From contig OX235268.1 in the NCBI GenBank assembly GCA_944472135.2, forward strand, positions 8,872,589 to 8,936,588: a stretch of DNA of 64,000 nt, read 5' to 3'. Of the stretch, positions 11,598 through 20,009 are shown piece by piece (the first letter of the stretch is position 1; every line of letters starts with the position of its first letter). Both the position numbers and the translations under genes were made by a program. This stretch comes from Trichobilharzia regenti. Taxonomy: Eukaryota > Platyhelminthes > Trematoda > Strigeidida > Schistosomatidae. The notes under the pieces were generated by a model. The model was not told the origin of the DNA. It did no database searches and saw only the letters and a program-made list of their open reading frames with translations.

Positions 11598-11942
11598 ATT
11601 CAAGTGTTTGGTTGTACGGATTCGATTGGTTTACAGGATTTCATCATGAGCTGACATTTGTTAGAGAACCACTGGAAAACCTGGGAGTACTAGACAGCCG
11701 TTTCGTCCTAGTTTGGGATTCTTCATCAGCACGCACCCACCACAGTAGGGGTCGAACCCAGGACCTTCTGGTTACAAGGTGAGCTCGTATACTATTAAGC
11801 CACTGGGACCCGATCCAATGGCCCATGAATTCTAACTTCTGCCAATTCACTACATAGCGCGACCCCTAGCCAATGTCTTCGGTGAGTATTTGTCTTCACA
11901 CTCAACCTGCTGCACCCTACTGGTCATGACTTCTCACTAGAA
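11598..11942 (-). repeat. SINE-1 copy A, left arm of a foldback pair
   Basis: Minus-strand SINE-1: 5' leader, tRNA-like head with box A (TGGCTTAATAG) and box B (GGTTCGACCCC), then a hammerhead-like body (reverse of about 11681-11735) and a 3' tail running to about 11598. The 262 bases at 11681-11942 pair almost perfectly with 11992-12253. In the ribozyme region the stem I 5' strand has changed to GTG and stem II to ATCC, so self-cleavage is doubtful for this copy. Confidence 0.8.
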
Positions 11943-11991
11943 TCCCACGTAAATACCTACCTGGATAGGGCCAGTCACTAGCGACCTGGGG

Positions 11992-12253
11992 TTCTAGTGA
12001 GAAGTCGTGACCAGTAGGGTGCAGCAGGTTGAGTGTGAGGACAAATACTCACCGAAGACATTGGCTAGGGGTCGCGCTATGTAGTGAATTGGCAGAAGTT
12101 AGAATTCATGGGCCATTGGATCGGGTCCCAGTGGCTTAATAGTATACGAGCTCGCCTTGTAACCAGAAGGTCCTGGGTTCGACCCCTACTGTGGTGGGTG
12201 CGTGCTGATGAAGAATCCCAAACTAGGACGAAACGGCTGTTTAGTACTCCCAG
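11992..12253 (+). repeat. SINE-1 copy B, right arm of a foldback pair
   Basis: Plus-strand mirror of copy A, separated from it by 49 bases. It has the leader, the tRNA-like head (about 12130-12190), and the hammerhead-like segment at about 12202-12246 (GATGAAGA, AATCCCAAACTAGGAC, GAA, ACGGCTGT). It stops abruptly at the target duplication GTTTTACACAT, so this half is 3'-truncated. Confidence 0.8.
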
Positions 12254-12459
12254 GTTTTACACATTTATTAAGCTGGGTATTATTATTTTAGCAATTCACT
12301 ACTATCTTGTCCTCATTAGTTCCTTGTATGTGTGCCGTCTCACCTATTAGAGCAATATCTTCATAAATTAATTAACAAATCATTCCTTCTCCTGATAATC
12401 GTATAAAAACAGCTTCATTTGAATTAACTTTAGAAGTGATGTTCTTCGGATTATGATTA

Positions 12460-12780
12460 TTATTATTGCTCCTTTGGGTTCTGAGTGAAACGTTGGGCTT
12501 CAGCTACACATCTCCACTCTGTCCTATACTCCGCGGTCTTCTTTACCCAGCTGGCTAGGTCCACGATTATCCATAATCACTCATACCTTCTTCTTCCCAT
12601 GATCTCCTCCATGTCACCCTTCGACACAAGCCCAACTTGTCGACTTCCATTCGGGTTCTTCTCGAGTGATGGCCTGCGCATTGAGAGTGATCTCATTCGA
12701 CGGTCTCTTCAGTGTGTGTCCTATCAATCCCCATTTTCTTCGGGACATTTGTCGAGGAATAGTGTTTTGGTTGTTTTTTT
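12460..12780 (-). repeat. RTE-like LINE tail fragment
   Basis: Resembles the 27790-27960 end of the RTE fragment (GGGCTTCAGCT, CTCCACTC), preceded by an ATTATTATTATT run typical of an RTE 3' tail. Heavily decayed, no frame. Confidence 0.4.
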
Positions 12781-12894
12781 CGATTGCACACTAGTCACTA
12801 ACTAGTGTAATGTGTCTAGTCCTATCTTCGGTGCAGACTGAATTCTACCAGTGAAGCTTGCAATGTGACCACCATGCTAGATGGCTCGCCACTA

Positions 12895-13036
12895 TGGTGC
12901 AATGTAAAATGTTGGTATTAGCTGGTTGAAGGCAATCGGCCACAGAAAGCCTTGGACCTAGGTTTCATGCTAGTTGGCACTCTCCAGTCAGCAAGGCGTA
13001 TCTTCAACCTTGAAGGAACTGATATCCTTTCTAAGA
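12895..13036 (-). repeat. SINE-3 copy, head-truncated
   Basis: Minus-strand copy of the SINE-3 family. It begins inside the box B region (GAATCTTAGAAAGG) and carries the ribozyme-like segment 12949-12997. Related copies: 13115-13320 (plus) and 62570-62790 (minus). Confidence 0.65.
12949..12997 (-). ncRNA. Hammerhead-like ribozyme, SINE-3 type (variant)
   Basis: Minus strand in order: stem I GCCTTG; core CTGA...GA with four extra bases (CTGACTGGAGA); stem II GTGC / GCAT around CAACTA; GAA; stem III palindrome ACCTAGGT; C at the expected cleavage position; stem I return strand CAAGGC. Both stem I strands are perfectly complementary. The core insertion makes activity uncertain. Confidence 0.6.
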
Positions 13037-13114
13037 TTCAGTCTGCACCGAAGATAGGGCTGGACACATTACACCGGTTATTGACTAGTGTGAAATAGAA
13101 AATATCTAATACAG

Positions 13115-13320
13115 TCCTACAGAAGGTCAATCGCGAGCCTGCATAGATCAGTGGTTACGTCTCTGACTGCAGCACTGAGTGACGCCGGTTCGAATCTCAG
13201 AAAGGACATGAGTTCCTTCAAGGTTGCAAGTACGCCTTGTTGAGGAGTGCCAACCAGCACGAAACCTAGGTCCAAGGCGCTTCCTTTGGCCGATTGCCTC
13301 CAACCACCTAATACCAACAG
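13115..13320 (+). repeat. SINE-3, tRNA-headed retroposon
   Basis: tRNA-like head with box A-like GATCAGTGGTTACGTCTC and box B GGTTCGAATCT, followed by a body that includes a hammerhead motif (13234-13278) and a 3' region ending near ACCACCTAATACCAAC. It has the same head-ribozyme plan as SINE-1 but different sequence throughout the ribozyme stems. Confidence 0.7.
13234..13278 (+). ncRNA. Hammerhead ribozyme, SINE-3 type
   Basis: Order of parts: GCCTTG (stem I, 13234-13239), TTGAGGA (core, 13240-13246; CUGANGA with C3 changed to U), GTGC (13247-13250), loop CAACCA, GCAC (13257-13260), GAA (13261-13263), ACCTAGGT (stem III, 13264-13271), C (13272, cleavage position), CAAGGC (stem I return, 13273-13278). 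Stems I and II pair perfectly and stem III is an 8-base palindrome. The single core change C3 to U is likely to weaken this copy; the sister copy at 12949-12997 keeps C3. Confidence 0.75.
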
Positions 13321-13675
13321 TGTCTTGGTTGGTTCGTCACCTCCTAGAGTTTTTTTGTTGCTAAATCTTTTTGGCTGGTCATTTAATCTTCAATGGGGAA
13401 CCAGCGAATATGGCAACTATTGGTAAAAGTCTGCAGTAGCCTGTTGGTATCGCTTTTCATGAGGCGAACTCCAAATTTTCGGCAAATATCGGAAGTGAAT
13501 GACTTAATATTGGTGTTGAAAATCCGAATTTTATTGTTTATGCAATGGAACTCATAAGATTTCCAAACTGATTGACTTTCATTTCTTTACATCCCCAGTG
13601 GAACATAAGGTGGCTTCAAGCTGGAGGCCTAAAATTATTTGAGGAATACGCTTAGCATCAAGGGGAGTCAGTATA
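13321..13675. other. No feature recognised
   Basis: Unassigned sequence between SINE-3 and the PLE terminal repeat. Confidence 0.35.
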
Positions 13676-13714
13676 TTTTAATGTGGTTTTTTTCTCTGAG
13701 CTGAATAGTTAATT

Positions 13715-13760
13715 TGCGAAGCTTTCATCGCCCTACTAGACAACGTCTTCCTTCAGCGCA
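13715..13760 (-). ncRNA. PLE-type minimal hammerhead motif (variant)
   Basis: Minus strand: TGCG (stem I), CTGAAGGAAGA (core with four extra bases), stem II GTTGTC / GGCGAT around TAGTAG, GAA, tiny stem III AGCT, U, then CGCA (stem I return). It is the partner of the motif at 14814-14855. Confidence 0.45.
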
Positions 13761-14813
13761 TACTTCAATCTGTTGAAGTGAGCCTTTAGATTTCTCCACG
13801 AGTTTATTAATCATCTCTCCTGGTGAGCTAGAACGTGATTAATTGTATTTGTGTGTTTTCACACCTTCTAGGCTACTTGTATTGGTAGTGATTGTTTCTT
13901 TGACTTGAACTTTGACCCTTTGTGTGTGAGGTTTCCTTCTCATGAATTGGTAAATTTTGTCTATTGATTGACAATTCACTGGAATACCAGGCACCTTGTA
14001 AAAATTCTCTAGCATTCTTGATGTTTCCTCAGTCTAATATTTGAACGTTGTCCCAGTCGAATTGATGTCCGTGGTTGTCTGTATGTAGTGAGTGATATGA
14101 GGAAGTGGATATTATGTCTTTTGAGAGCTGGCTTATGATCATGGATATGAAGACGGAGCGGACGTCCACTTTGGCCAATGTAGCGTTTTTCGCAGTTGTT
14201 ACAATTTATTTTGTAGATGATGTTGGCTTTATCTTCTTTTGTTGTTGAGTCTTTTTATTGACATAGAACTGAATGAAGTGATTTTGTTGGTTTGTGTTCG
14301 ACGTCAATTCCTAAATGTTTGAAGAGTCTTGTAGTGATTTCTGAGGTGTCCATTATATATAGTAGGGCGATTTTTTTGTGCTTTCCTTCAGGGCCTTTGT
14401 TTTGATAGGTTGGCTTGTGGGTATATGTCATTTGATGAAATTCTGTGGATATCCATTCTTTTAGAAGACGTCTAAGAGATATTTTTCTTCAATTTTTCTT
14501 AAGGTGGGAGTGCTGCAATGAGTCCTTGCCCTCTTGAATAGTGTTTGTATTCAATTCTTCTTGTGTGTTATTGGATTGTTGCTGTTGTAATTCAGGATTT
14601 GATCTGTGTGAGTTGATTTCCTATAAACTTGAGTTTCTAATTCCCCTGTGGTTGTTCGCCTGACTAAGACGTCCAAAAATGAGATCTTGTTCTTGGATTC
14701 CTTTTCTCTTGTGAATTCGATGTCGTTGAAGACGTTGTTTATTAACTTAATAAAAAACGTCTATGACTAATAAACTCGTGGAGGAATCTGAAAGCTCACT
14801 TCGGATTGAAGTA

Positions 14814-14855
14814 TGCGCTGAAGATGTTGTCTAGGGGGGTGAGGAAAGCTTCGCA
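14814..14855 (+). ncRNA. PLE-type minimal hammerhead motif
   Basis: Plus strand: TGCG (14814-14817), CTGAAGA (14818-14824, a full CUGANGA core), stem II formed by TTGTC with wobble pairing to GGGTGA, GAA (14844-14846), AGCT and U (14847-14851), CGCA (14852-14855). PLE hammerheads are known for very short stem III and act better as dimers. Stem II is wobble-rich, so confidence is moderate. Confidence 0.5.
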
Positions 14856-14964
14856 AATTAACTATTCAGCTCAGAGAACACAACCACATCAAAATCATCC
14901 ACCTGAGCTACAAATCTTCTCCATCATATCTAGAGTCAGTATAGTAACACTTACAAAAAAAAAC

Positions 14965-15420
14965 CATTGTTCATAAAACTTCAGTTCCTCGGTGATAACA
15001 TCAGAGAAGTAGTAACAGAACGCTTGAAGAATGCAGTTAGAAGAGTTTTCAATGCAGCAGAAGTACGTTGTCTCTTCACTACCGCCCCTATTTTTCGTTC
15101 GAGAATTCACAACAAACTACCTAAATTTGCCTCCTCTTTTATGTGTATCTACCAGTTTGACTGCAGTTGCGTAACCAGCTACATTGGGCGTACAATTAGT
15201 CAGGTTCATCATCGTATTTTCGAACATCATCCGGCAAGGGACAAATAAGATCTATTTTAGTACACCTTGTAGATAGTGAGCATAAGGTTGACGATAATAC
15301 AGCATTTAAAATTATTTTATCGCACTCCTACTAATCTTAATTTCGCGTTACGAGCTCATCTTCTAAATATGACAGCTGAATTCACAGAAATGCACCAGAA
15401 GAAGTGAAACCTGTGTGTTT
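14965..15420 (+). pseudogene. Penelope-like element, GIY-YIG endonuclease fragment
   Basis: The frame 14967-15248 reads I-K-L-Q-F-L-G-D-N-I-R-E-V-V (linker), C-L-F-T-T-A-P and C-I-Y-Q-F-D-C-S-C-V-T-S-Y-I-G-R-T (GIY-YIG), H-H-R-I-F-E-H-H-P-A. It is broken after 15248 but the V-D-S-E-H-K-V-D segment continues to about 15330. Closest relative in the window: the minus-strand copy at 23222-23845. Confidence 0.75.
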
Positions 15421-15769
15421 AGAAGAAATTTGTACAGCCACTTTCCTTACCTCGGTCATCGTTACATGAATGTAAAAACCAGACCACTTCGCCTCTGAAC
15501 CTTTAAGAATTAAAACTGTTCAGATTATTTTTCTGACTCCTTCATCTTTAATTGCAAGTTATCATTGTCCATATCGTTTTATTTTTTCTTTAACAATCTG
15601 TCACGTAATCAGCCTGAGCACTCGCTTATTCTTTAATTACTCTACAATTTTCCGAAATTATGCAATCCACGTGTTATAACCATTTCTACCTTTTGATTAT
15701 GTGTATTAATTTTCTTCATTAATTATCACTCACGCCTTGAAACGATGATATTGATTAAGTATTGTTAAC

Positions 15770-15895
15770 AAACATCAGTGTCACTTGATTGGTAAATTGT
15801 TGTGTATTGTTATAAAAATGCTATACGTGTGTATTATACTATACCCAGAGTGAGATCAGGATCTTATTGAAAAGTAAGTACTTCTTCGCTGAATC
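15770..15895 (+). repeat. PLE 3' terminal repeat
   Basis: Shared with 23764-23904 (plus) and 22548-22684 (minus); contains GTGTCACTTGATTGGTAAAT. It marks the 3' end of the 14.97 kb PLE copy. 15421-15769 is the AT-rich PLE 3' untranslated region. Confidence 0.65.
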
Positions 15896-15949
15896 CTTTT
15901 GCTTTCTAAATGTCTAAATGGGGTGAGGTTGGGTTTATTCTATTCTGAA

Positions 15950-16200
15950 GTGGTCGCGATATGTCATGAATCGGTAGAAGTTATAATTCATGGACTGGCC
16001 ATTGGATCGGGTCCCAGTGTCTTAATGGTCTACAAGCTCGCTAGCCTTATAACCAGAAAGTCCTGGGTTCGAACCTCAGTGGTGGGTGCGTAGTGCTGAA
16101 GAGTCCTAAACTTAGGCTGACGAAACAGCTAGCTGTTCAGTACTCCCTGACAGTTTTTCCAATGGTTCTCTAGCTGTTATCAGCTAGTGGTGAAATCCTC
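15950..16200 (+). repeat. SINE-1 copy with extended ribozyme stem III
   Basis: Leader, then tRNA-like head (box A-like TGTCTTAATGGTCTAC; box B GGTTCGAACCT at about 16066-16076), then the hammerhead segment at 16090-16143, then the family 3' region (CCAATGGTTCTC, GTGGTGAAATCC). It belongs to a subfamily with GGCTGAC in place of GGAC in stem II, also seen at 59.25 and 40.86 kb. Confidence 0.75.
16090..16143 (+). ncRNA. Hammerhead ribozyme, SINE-1 type (long stem III)
   Basis: GTAGTG (stem I, 16090-16095), CTGAAGA (complete CUGANGA core, 16096-16102), stem II from GTCCTAA / TTAGG with an unpaired CT before GAC, GAA (16122-16124), stem III ACAGCT/AGCTGT (a 12-base palindrome, 16125-16136), U (16137), CAGTAC (16138-16143). 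Stem I pairs at five of six positions. Stem III has grown from 8 to 12 bases yet stays perfectly self-complementary. Confidence 0.65.
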
Positions 16201-16614
16201 TAACCAATCAAACAAAATCAATACTTGGATATTCTGAAAAAACTAAAGGACGTTGTCGTGAAACAAGTGATATGAGTACAAGATAATTAATGATCTAAAA
16301 ACCGGAGTTCATTTATGCATAATATGATAGGGCGTTCAAGTGGAGAGATTGAAAGTGAAAGCAAATGATAAGTGAATAATGTTAAACTATTATGTAAATG
16401 AGCAATTAATTAGACTGTAAGATGATTGATAAGCTCACCTTGGATCAGTTCTTTCCTCTGATCTCTTTCATGATTATCCCACATATTATCAATCTTTAAG
16501 AAAATGTTTCGTCGACAACCTTCTACATTAAAAAGTTAAGGTATACACCAACCTTTACTTCTGCAGTTTGTAAACTCCTGTATTTTACCTATTGTACTCT
16601 ATTATTTATTATTA
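16201..16614 (+). repeat. Unassigned sequence with CR1-like scrap at 16500-16610
   Basis: 16500-16610 is a short diverged match to the CR1-like LINE at 3560-3680 (AAAATGTTTCGTCG, TTCTACATTAAAAAGTTAAG). 16201-16499 shows no feature. Confidence 0.4.
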
Positions 16615-18018
16615 TTATTTAAACGCATAAAAAACTTGGTACAATATGGCACCAAGAAAGATGCGCCACACAATAATAATAAGACAACATAGATCAAAAA
16701 AAGGAAGGAAGGAAAAGAAAAAAATATATATAAGTAGAGAACGGATAAAGAACTTCATCTGGAAGGAAAACAGTCATGCTTAACAAGTTCAAACAGTGTT
16801 CGTTAGCTATCATCGGGAAGGGAAGAAAGAAGGAAATCGCAACACATTCGCCACTGATTACGATTCTTGGCCATATCTGATAACGTTTCGAGCCATCGAT
16901 TTGAGCTATCTCTCGGACCCCAACCAGGGAGTCGTGACACACCAACCGATGCTAATCTAGCACAAAAATCCTTCATCCCACGACGCCACGTCATGGACTG
17001 ACCACCTCTCCGCCTTTTTCATCCCGTCCCAGGGCTAGCGAACAGAGACCTGTATGGAAGCCTCTGGTGTGACATTCGCAGCACATGTCTAAGCCACCGT
17101 AGCCGGCGTTTTCAGATGACGACATTCAATGAATGGTGATCTCCACTTTGTTCAAACACACGCCGCCGAACCTCAGAATTACTCACGCGATGATGCCATC
17201 GAACGCAAGCAATCCTGCGGAGACAGCGGTGATCGAACACGCAGAGTCGCCACACATCCTCAACTCGGAGAGGCCAGGTTTCACAGGCGTAGAGCAGCGC
17301 AGCCCACACCGAAGCATTGTATACCCGACCTTTGACAGCCAGGCTAACGTCGCGACGGCGCCAGAGGTGGCTCAAGTTGATGTATGCCACCCTAGCCTTC
17401 ATTATACGGTTGGAAATCTCATCCGTCACCCCTCCGCCAGCACTCACACAACTACCCAGGTACACAAACTTATCAACAACTTCAAGCGGTTCACCCGCAA
17501 GAGTGAGTGCAGGTACAGGCTCCTGCCAATCTTGTAACAGTACTTTGCACTTAGACGGCGCAAAGCACATACCATACTTACAGACACTGATCGCCAACTG
17601 ATTAAGTGCGATTTGGGCAGCCTGCCTGCTATCGCACAGTAAGACGATATCGTCTGCATACTCGAGGTCGAAAAGTCTATCTCCAGGTAGCAGATCTACA
17701 CCACCTTCAAGCACATCCTTCAGAGCTGACTCCAGAATGTCATCGATGGCAAAGTTAAAGAGAAATGGAGAGATTGGGCAACCCTGTCTAACCCCACTGT
17801 TGGTTGGGAACAGTGGTGATAGTTGGTTGTATGCCCTCACTTTACCTGAGGTGTTTCTGTATAGGGCTTTCAGGATGTTAATAAATTTCTCAGGTACACC
17901 TCTCTCTAACAGACAGTTCCAGAGCACGGTTCTGTCCAACGAATCGAAGGCAGCCCTAATATCAAGAAACACAACGATCGTTGGCCTGCAATACGTGTGG
18001 CGGTGTTCCAACAACTGA
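16615..18018 (-). pseudogene. RTE (SR2-like) LINE, RT 3' half
   Basis: Minus strand. The 300-residue frame at 17112-18014 carries RT motif A (F-L-D-I-R-A-A-F-D), the S-G-V-R-Q-G-C-P-I-S-P box, the catalytic L-E-Y-A-D-D-I-V-L-L and the post-palm V-Y-L-G-S-C-V. A TGA at 17112-17114 interrupts K-R-R-L-R-W-L-R-H-V-L-R-M, and the C-terminal part resumes at 16994-16803 (M-T-W-R-R-G-M-K, L-P-G-W-G-P-R-D, R-W-L-E-T-L-S-D-M-A). The 3' end is the ATTATTATT run at about 16600-16618. The element is continuous with 20010-21960, being split by a CR1 insertion. At least two in-frame stops make it inactive. Confidence 0.85.
18013..18018 (+). repeat. Target-site duplication of nested CR1, left
   Basis: AACTGA, repeated at 20010-20015. 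Removing 18019-20015 restores the RTE reading C-I-D-H-V-F-T-L-Q-L-L-E-H-R-H-T on the minus strand, which fits the family. Confidence 0.7.
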
Positions 18019-20009
18019 TCTCATCCCCTGGAGGGTTCCTAAAAGGCCAACAAATCGGCCACCATGGATAAATAGACAAGCTATAACACTCCTGAGACGG
18101 AGAAAAAGGTTCTGGAATCTCTTTGTTTCTACTGGGCTACAGCAGTTCCGGCTGAAATACTGTGAAACCAGAAACCAGTGTAAAACTTTGATCCACCAGT
18201 CAAGGATAGCTTACGAAACCCAGTTAGTTAAAAGTTCACCAGGCTGCCCAAAAAGACTCTTCTCATATATCAAGAGAAGAACACGTAAGAGTGATGCTAT
18301 CCCACCTCTTATGCTTGAAGATGACCAGACAAACATGGCTGAGGATAACTTGACTAAGGCTGAGGCTTTGTCCAAGCACTTTAGTCAAGTATTCTCTGAT
18401 AATATTGATACCAGCTTTGTAAATTTTCCAGAAGGTAACTTGAAAATGGCACCCTTATACATTGGAAAGGATACTGTCCTAAAGTGGCTTCTAAGGCTCA
18501 ATCCTGGTAAGTCCAGTGGCCCTGATGAACTCCACCCACGTATATTAACAGCATTGGCTGAAAGCATAGCCGAGCCATTGTCGGTAATCTTCAATATGTC
18601 TCTGGACCAGTCTAAATGTCCAAGAGACTGGAAAGATGCCATCATTAGTCCGGTCTTCAAAACCGGATCTAGAAACTTAGTTCAGAACTATCGTCCTGTT
18701 AGTTTGACCAGTATTGTTGTTAAACTACTAGAAAGAATAATTCGTGATGCTATCATTCAGTTCATTGAAGGGAACAAACTTTTCGCTGTGGAACAGCACG
18801 GTTTTAGAGCAGGTCATTCTTGCTTGACCAACCTTCTTTTGGCCAGAGAAAGTTGGGCAAGCTCAGCTGATGCTAATATACCGGTGGATGCCATATTCAT
18901 AGACCTTAGCAAGGCGTTTGACAGGGTTTCTCATTCAGGTCTTCTAGTAAAGTTAGGTAGTCTGGGAATCAATAAAGTGGTTACCGACTGGATTCAAGAC
19001 TTTCTAAAGGACAGAAGACAAAGAGTACGAGTTAACGGGGTTTTATCAACATGGGAATCGGTTAAGAGTGGCGTTCCTCAGGGTACAATTCTAGGCCCAC
19101 TTCTTTTCCTGATTTATGTTAATGAGATTCCATCGGTAGTTAAGTCATCCTGCTTACTGTTTGCTGATGACATCAAGATATGGAGGGCTTTGCACGATGA
19201 CAGTGATCAACTTGCTTTGCAGGAAGATTTAAACTTGTTAAGTGATTGGTGTAAGCACTGGGCCTTGGAGATTAACTTAAGCAAGAGTGTAGTTATGCAT
19301 GTATCCCATAGTCACGTGCACAATTACTCAATGAATGGCATTACTCTCCCAGTGGTCACTGAGTACAAGGACTTGGGAGTGGTTGTGCAGCATGACTTGA
19401 AAACAGCAACAAACTGTAGAACTGCAGCCACTAAGGGTTTTCGAATGTTATGGGCCATACGCAAGGCTTTTGCGAACTTTGACGCTGATATATTTCGTAT
19501 ATTATATCCGACTTATATCAGACCTCATTTGGAATATGGGATCCAGGCAGCGAGCCCGTGTTTCAAATACGAAATAGACTTATTAGAAAGGGTGCAAAGA
19601 GTAGGAACTAAGCTAATAAAGGGTTTCTCAACCCTGTCATATGAGGAGAGGTTAAGTCGACTGGGTTTATTTCCACTGTCATACAGACGACTTAGGGGTG
19701 ACCTAATACTAGCATACCGTATCCTAAGAAATGATTTTGGAGCTAATTTATCTAAATTATTTCTTCCTTCTAGCACCAACCAATTGCGAGGACATCACCT
19801 CAAGGTTCAAAAACCACGGTCGAATCGTCTGCGTCTGGAAATCCGTTTTTCGCATCGAATTGTGAACCATTGGAACTCCCTACCGGAACATGTCGTATCA
19901 GCGCCATCCGTTGATTCATTCAAGGCGAGATTGGACCTCCTGTATGAAATAAATCGAAAGGATTAACACAGGCATATAGCCTACTATCCTAAATAAATCG
20001 TAAACTGTA
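18019..20009 (+). mobile_element. CR1-like LINE inserted in the RTE element
   Basis: A 5'-truncated non-LTR element, nearly 2 kb, in opposite orientation to its RTE host. Coding (about 18020-19966) begins between EN and RT and then runs to a normal C-terminus. The 3' end consists of two GTAAACT-type heptamers, the short terminal repeat expected of CR1-group elements. The frame is unbroken, so the insertion is young. Confidence 0.85.
18020..19966 (+). CDS. CR1-type reverse transcriptase, EN-less 5'-truncated ORF2
   Basis: About 648 residues in the element's own frame; the open frame extends a little further upstream into RTE antisense sequence and that part is not CR1 protein. RT landmarks in order: S-S-G-P-D-E-L-H-P-R-I-L, W-K-D-A-I-I-S-P-V-F-K, Y-R-P-V-S-L-T-S, Q-H-G-F-R-A-G-H-S-C-L-T-N-L, motif A I-F-I-D-L-S-K-A-F-D-R-V, S-G-V-P-Q-G-T-I-L-G-P-L-L-F, catalytic L-L-F-A-D-D-I-K-I-W, then the C-terminal H-W-N-S-L-P-E-H-V-V-S-A-P-S-V. 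The endonuclease is missing through 5' truncation, so this copy cannot mobilise itself. It resembles the CR1 lineage that includes schistosome Perere/SR3-like elements; I cannot assign the exact family. Confidence 0.8.
   Translation, partial: LIPWRVPKRPTNRPPWINRQAITLLRRRKRFWNLFVSTGLQQFRLKYCETRNQCKTLIHQSRIAYETQLVKSSPGCPKRLFSYIKRRTRKSDAIPPLMLEDDQTNMAEDNLTKAEALSKHFSQVFSDNIDTSFVNFPEGNLKMAPLYIGKDTVLKWLLRLNPGKSSGPDELHPRILTALAESIAEPLSVIFNMSLDQSKCPRDWKDAIISPVFKTGSRNLVQNYRPVSLTSIVVKLLERIIRDAIIQFIEGNKLFAVEQHGFRAGHSCLTNLLLARESWASSADANIPVDAIFIDLSKAFDRVSHSGLLVKLGSLGINKVVTDWIQDFLKDRRQRVRVNGVLSTWESVKSGVPQGTILGPLLFLIYVNEIPSVVKSSCLLFADDIKIWRALHDDSDQLALQEDLNLLSDWCKHWALEINLSKSVVMHVSHSHVHNYSMNGITLPVVTEYKDLGVVVQHDLKTATNCRTAATKGFRMLWAIRKAFANFDADIFRILYPTYIRPHLEYGIQAASPCFKYEIDLLERVQRVGTKLIKGFSTLSYEERLSRLGLFPLSYRRLRGDLILAYRILRNDFGANLSKLFLPSSTNQLRGHHLKVQKPRSNRLRLEIRFSHRIVNHWNSLPEHVVSAPSVDSFKARLDLLYEINRKD

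Larger units (their letters stand above)
12788..13092. repeat. Inverted repeat around a SINE-3 copy
   Basis: Arms of roughly 56 bases (12788-12843 and 13037-13092; both contain CCTATCTTCGGTGCAGACTG or its complement) enclose the minus-strand SINE-3 body. Such a foldback could form a cruciform or dsRNA. Confidence 0.6.
13676..14890 (-). mobile_element. Penelope-like element bracketed by inverted repeats
   Basis: Terminal inverted segments (13676-13745 and 14826-14890, sharing CTGAGCTGAATAGTTAATTT) flank minus-strand PLE coding debris. Reading 14760 to about 13980: R-E-K-E-S-K-N-K-I-S-F-L-D-V-L-V-R-R (RT C-terminal part), H-T-D-Q-I-L-N-Y, then N-I-I-Y-K-I-N-C-N-N-C-E-K-R-Y-I-G-Q-S-G-R (GIY-YIG endonuclease). 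Several stops and frameshifts remove function. The terminal segments carry hammerhead-like motifs, as reported for PLE terminal repeats. Confidence 0.75.

Noticed and set aside
12202..12246. Reading CTGATGA plus a three-base AGA insertion as the ribozyme core of SINE-1
   Set aside because: Copies at 60.76 and 16.1 kb show that the core is CTGAAGA; copies with CTGATGAAGA are better explained as stem I base changes or C3 replaced by A.
19916..20009. The last 30 or so residues of the minus-strand RTE frame as protein sequence
   Set aside because: They are the antisense of the CR1 3' end and arise only because the insertion left the frame open.
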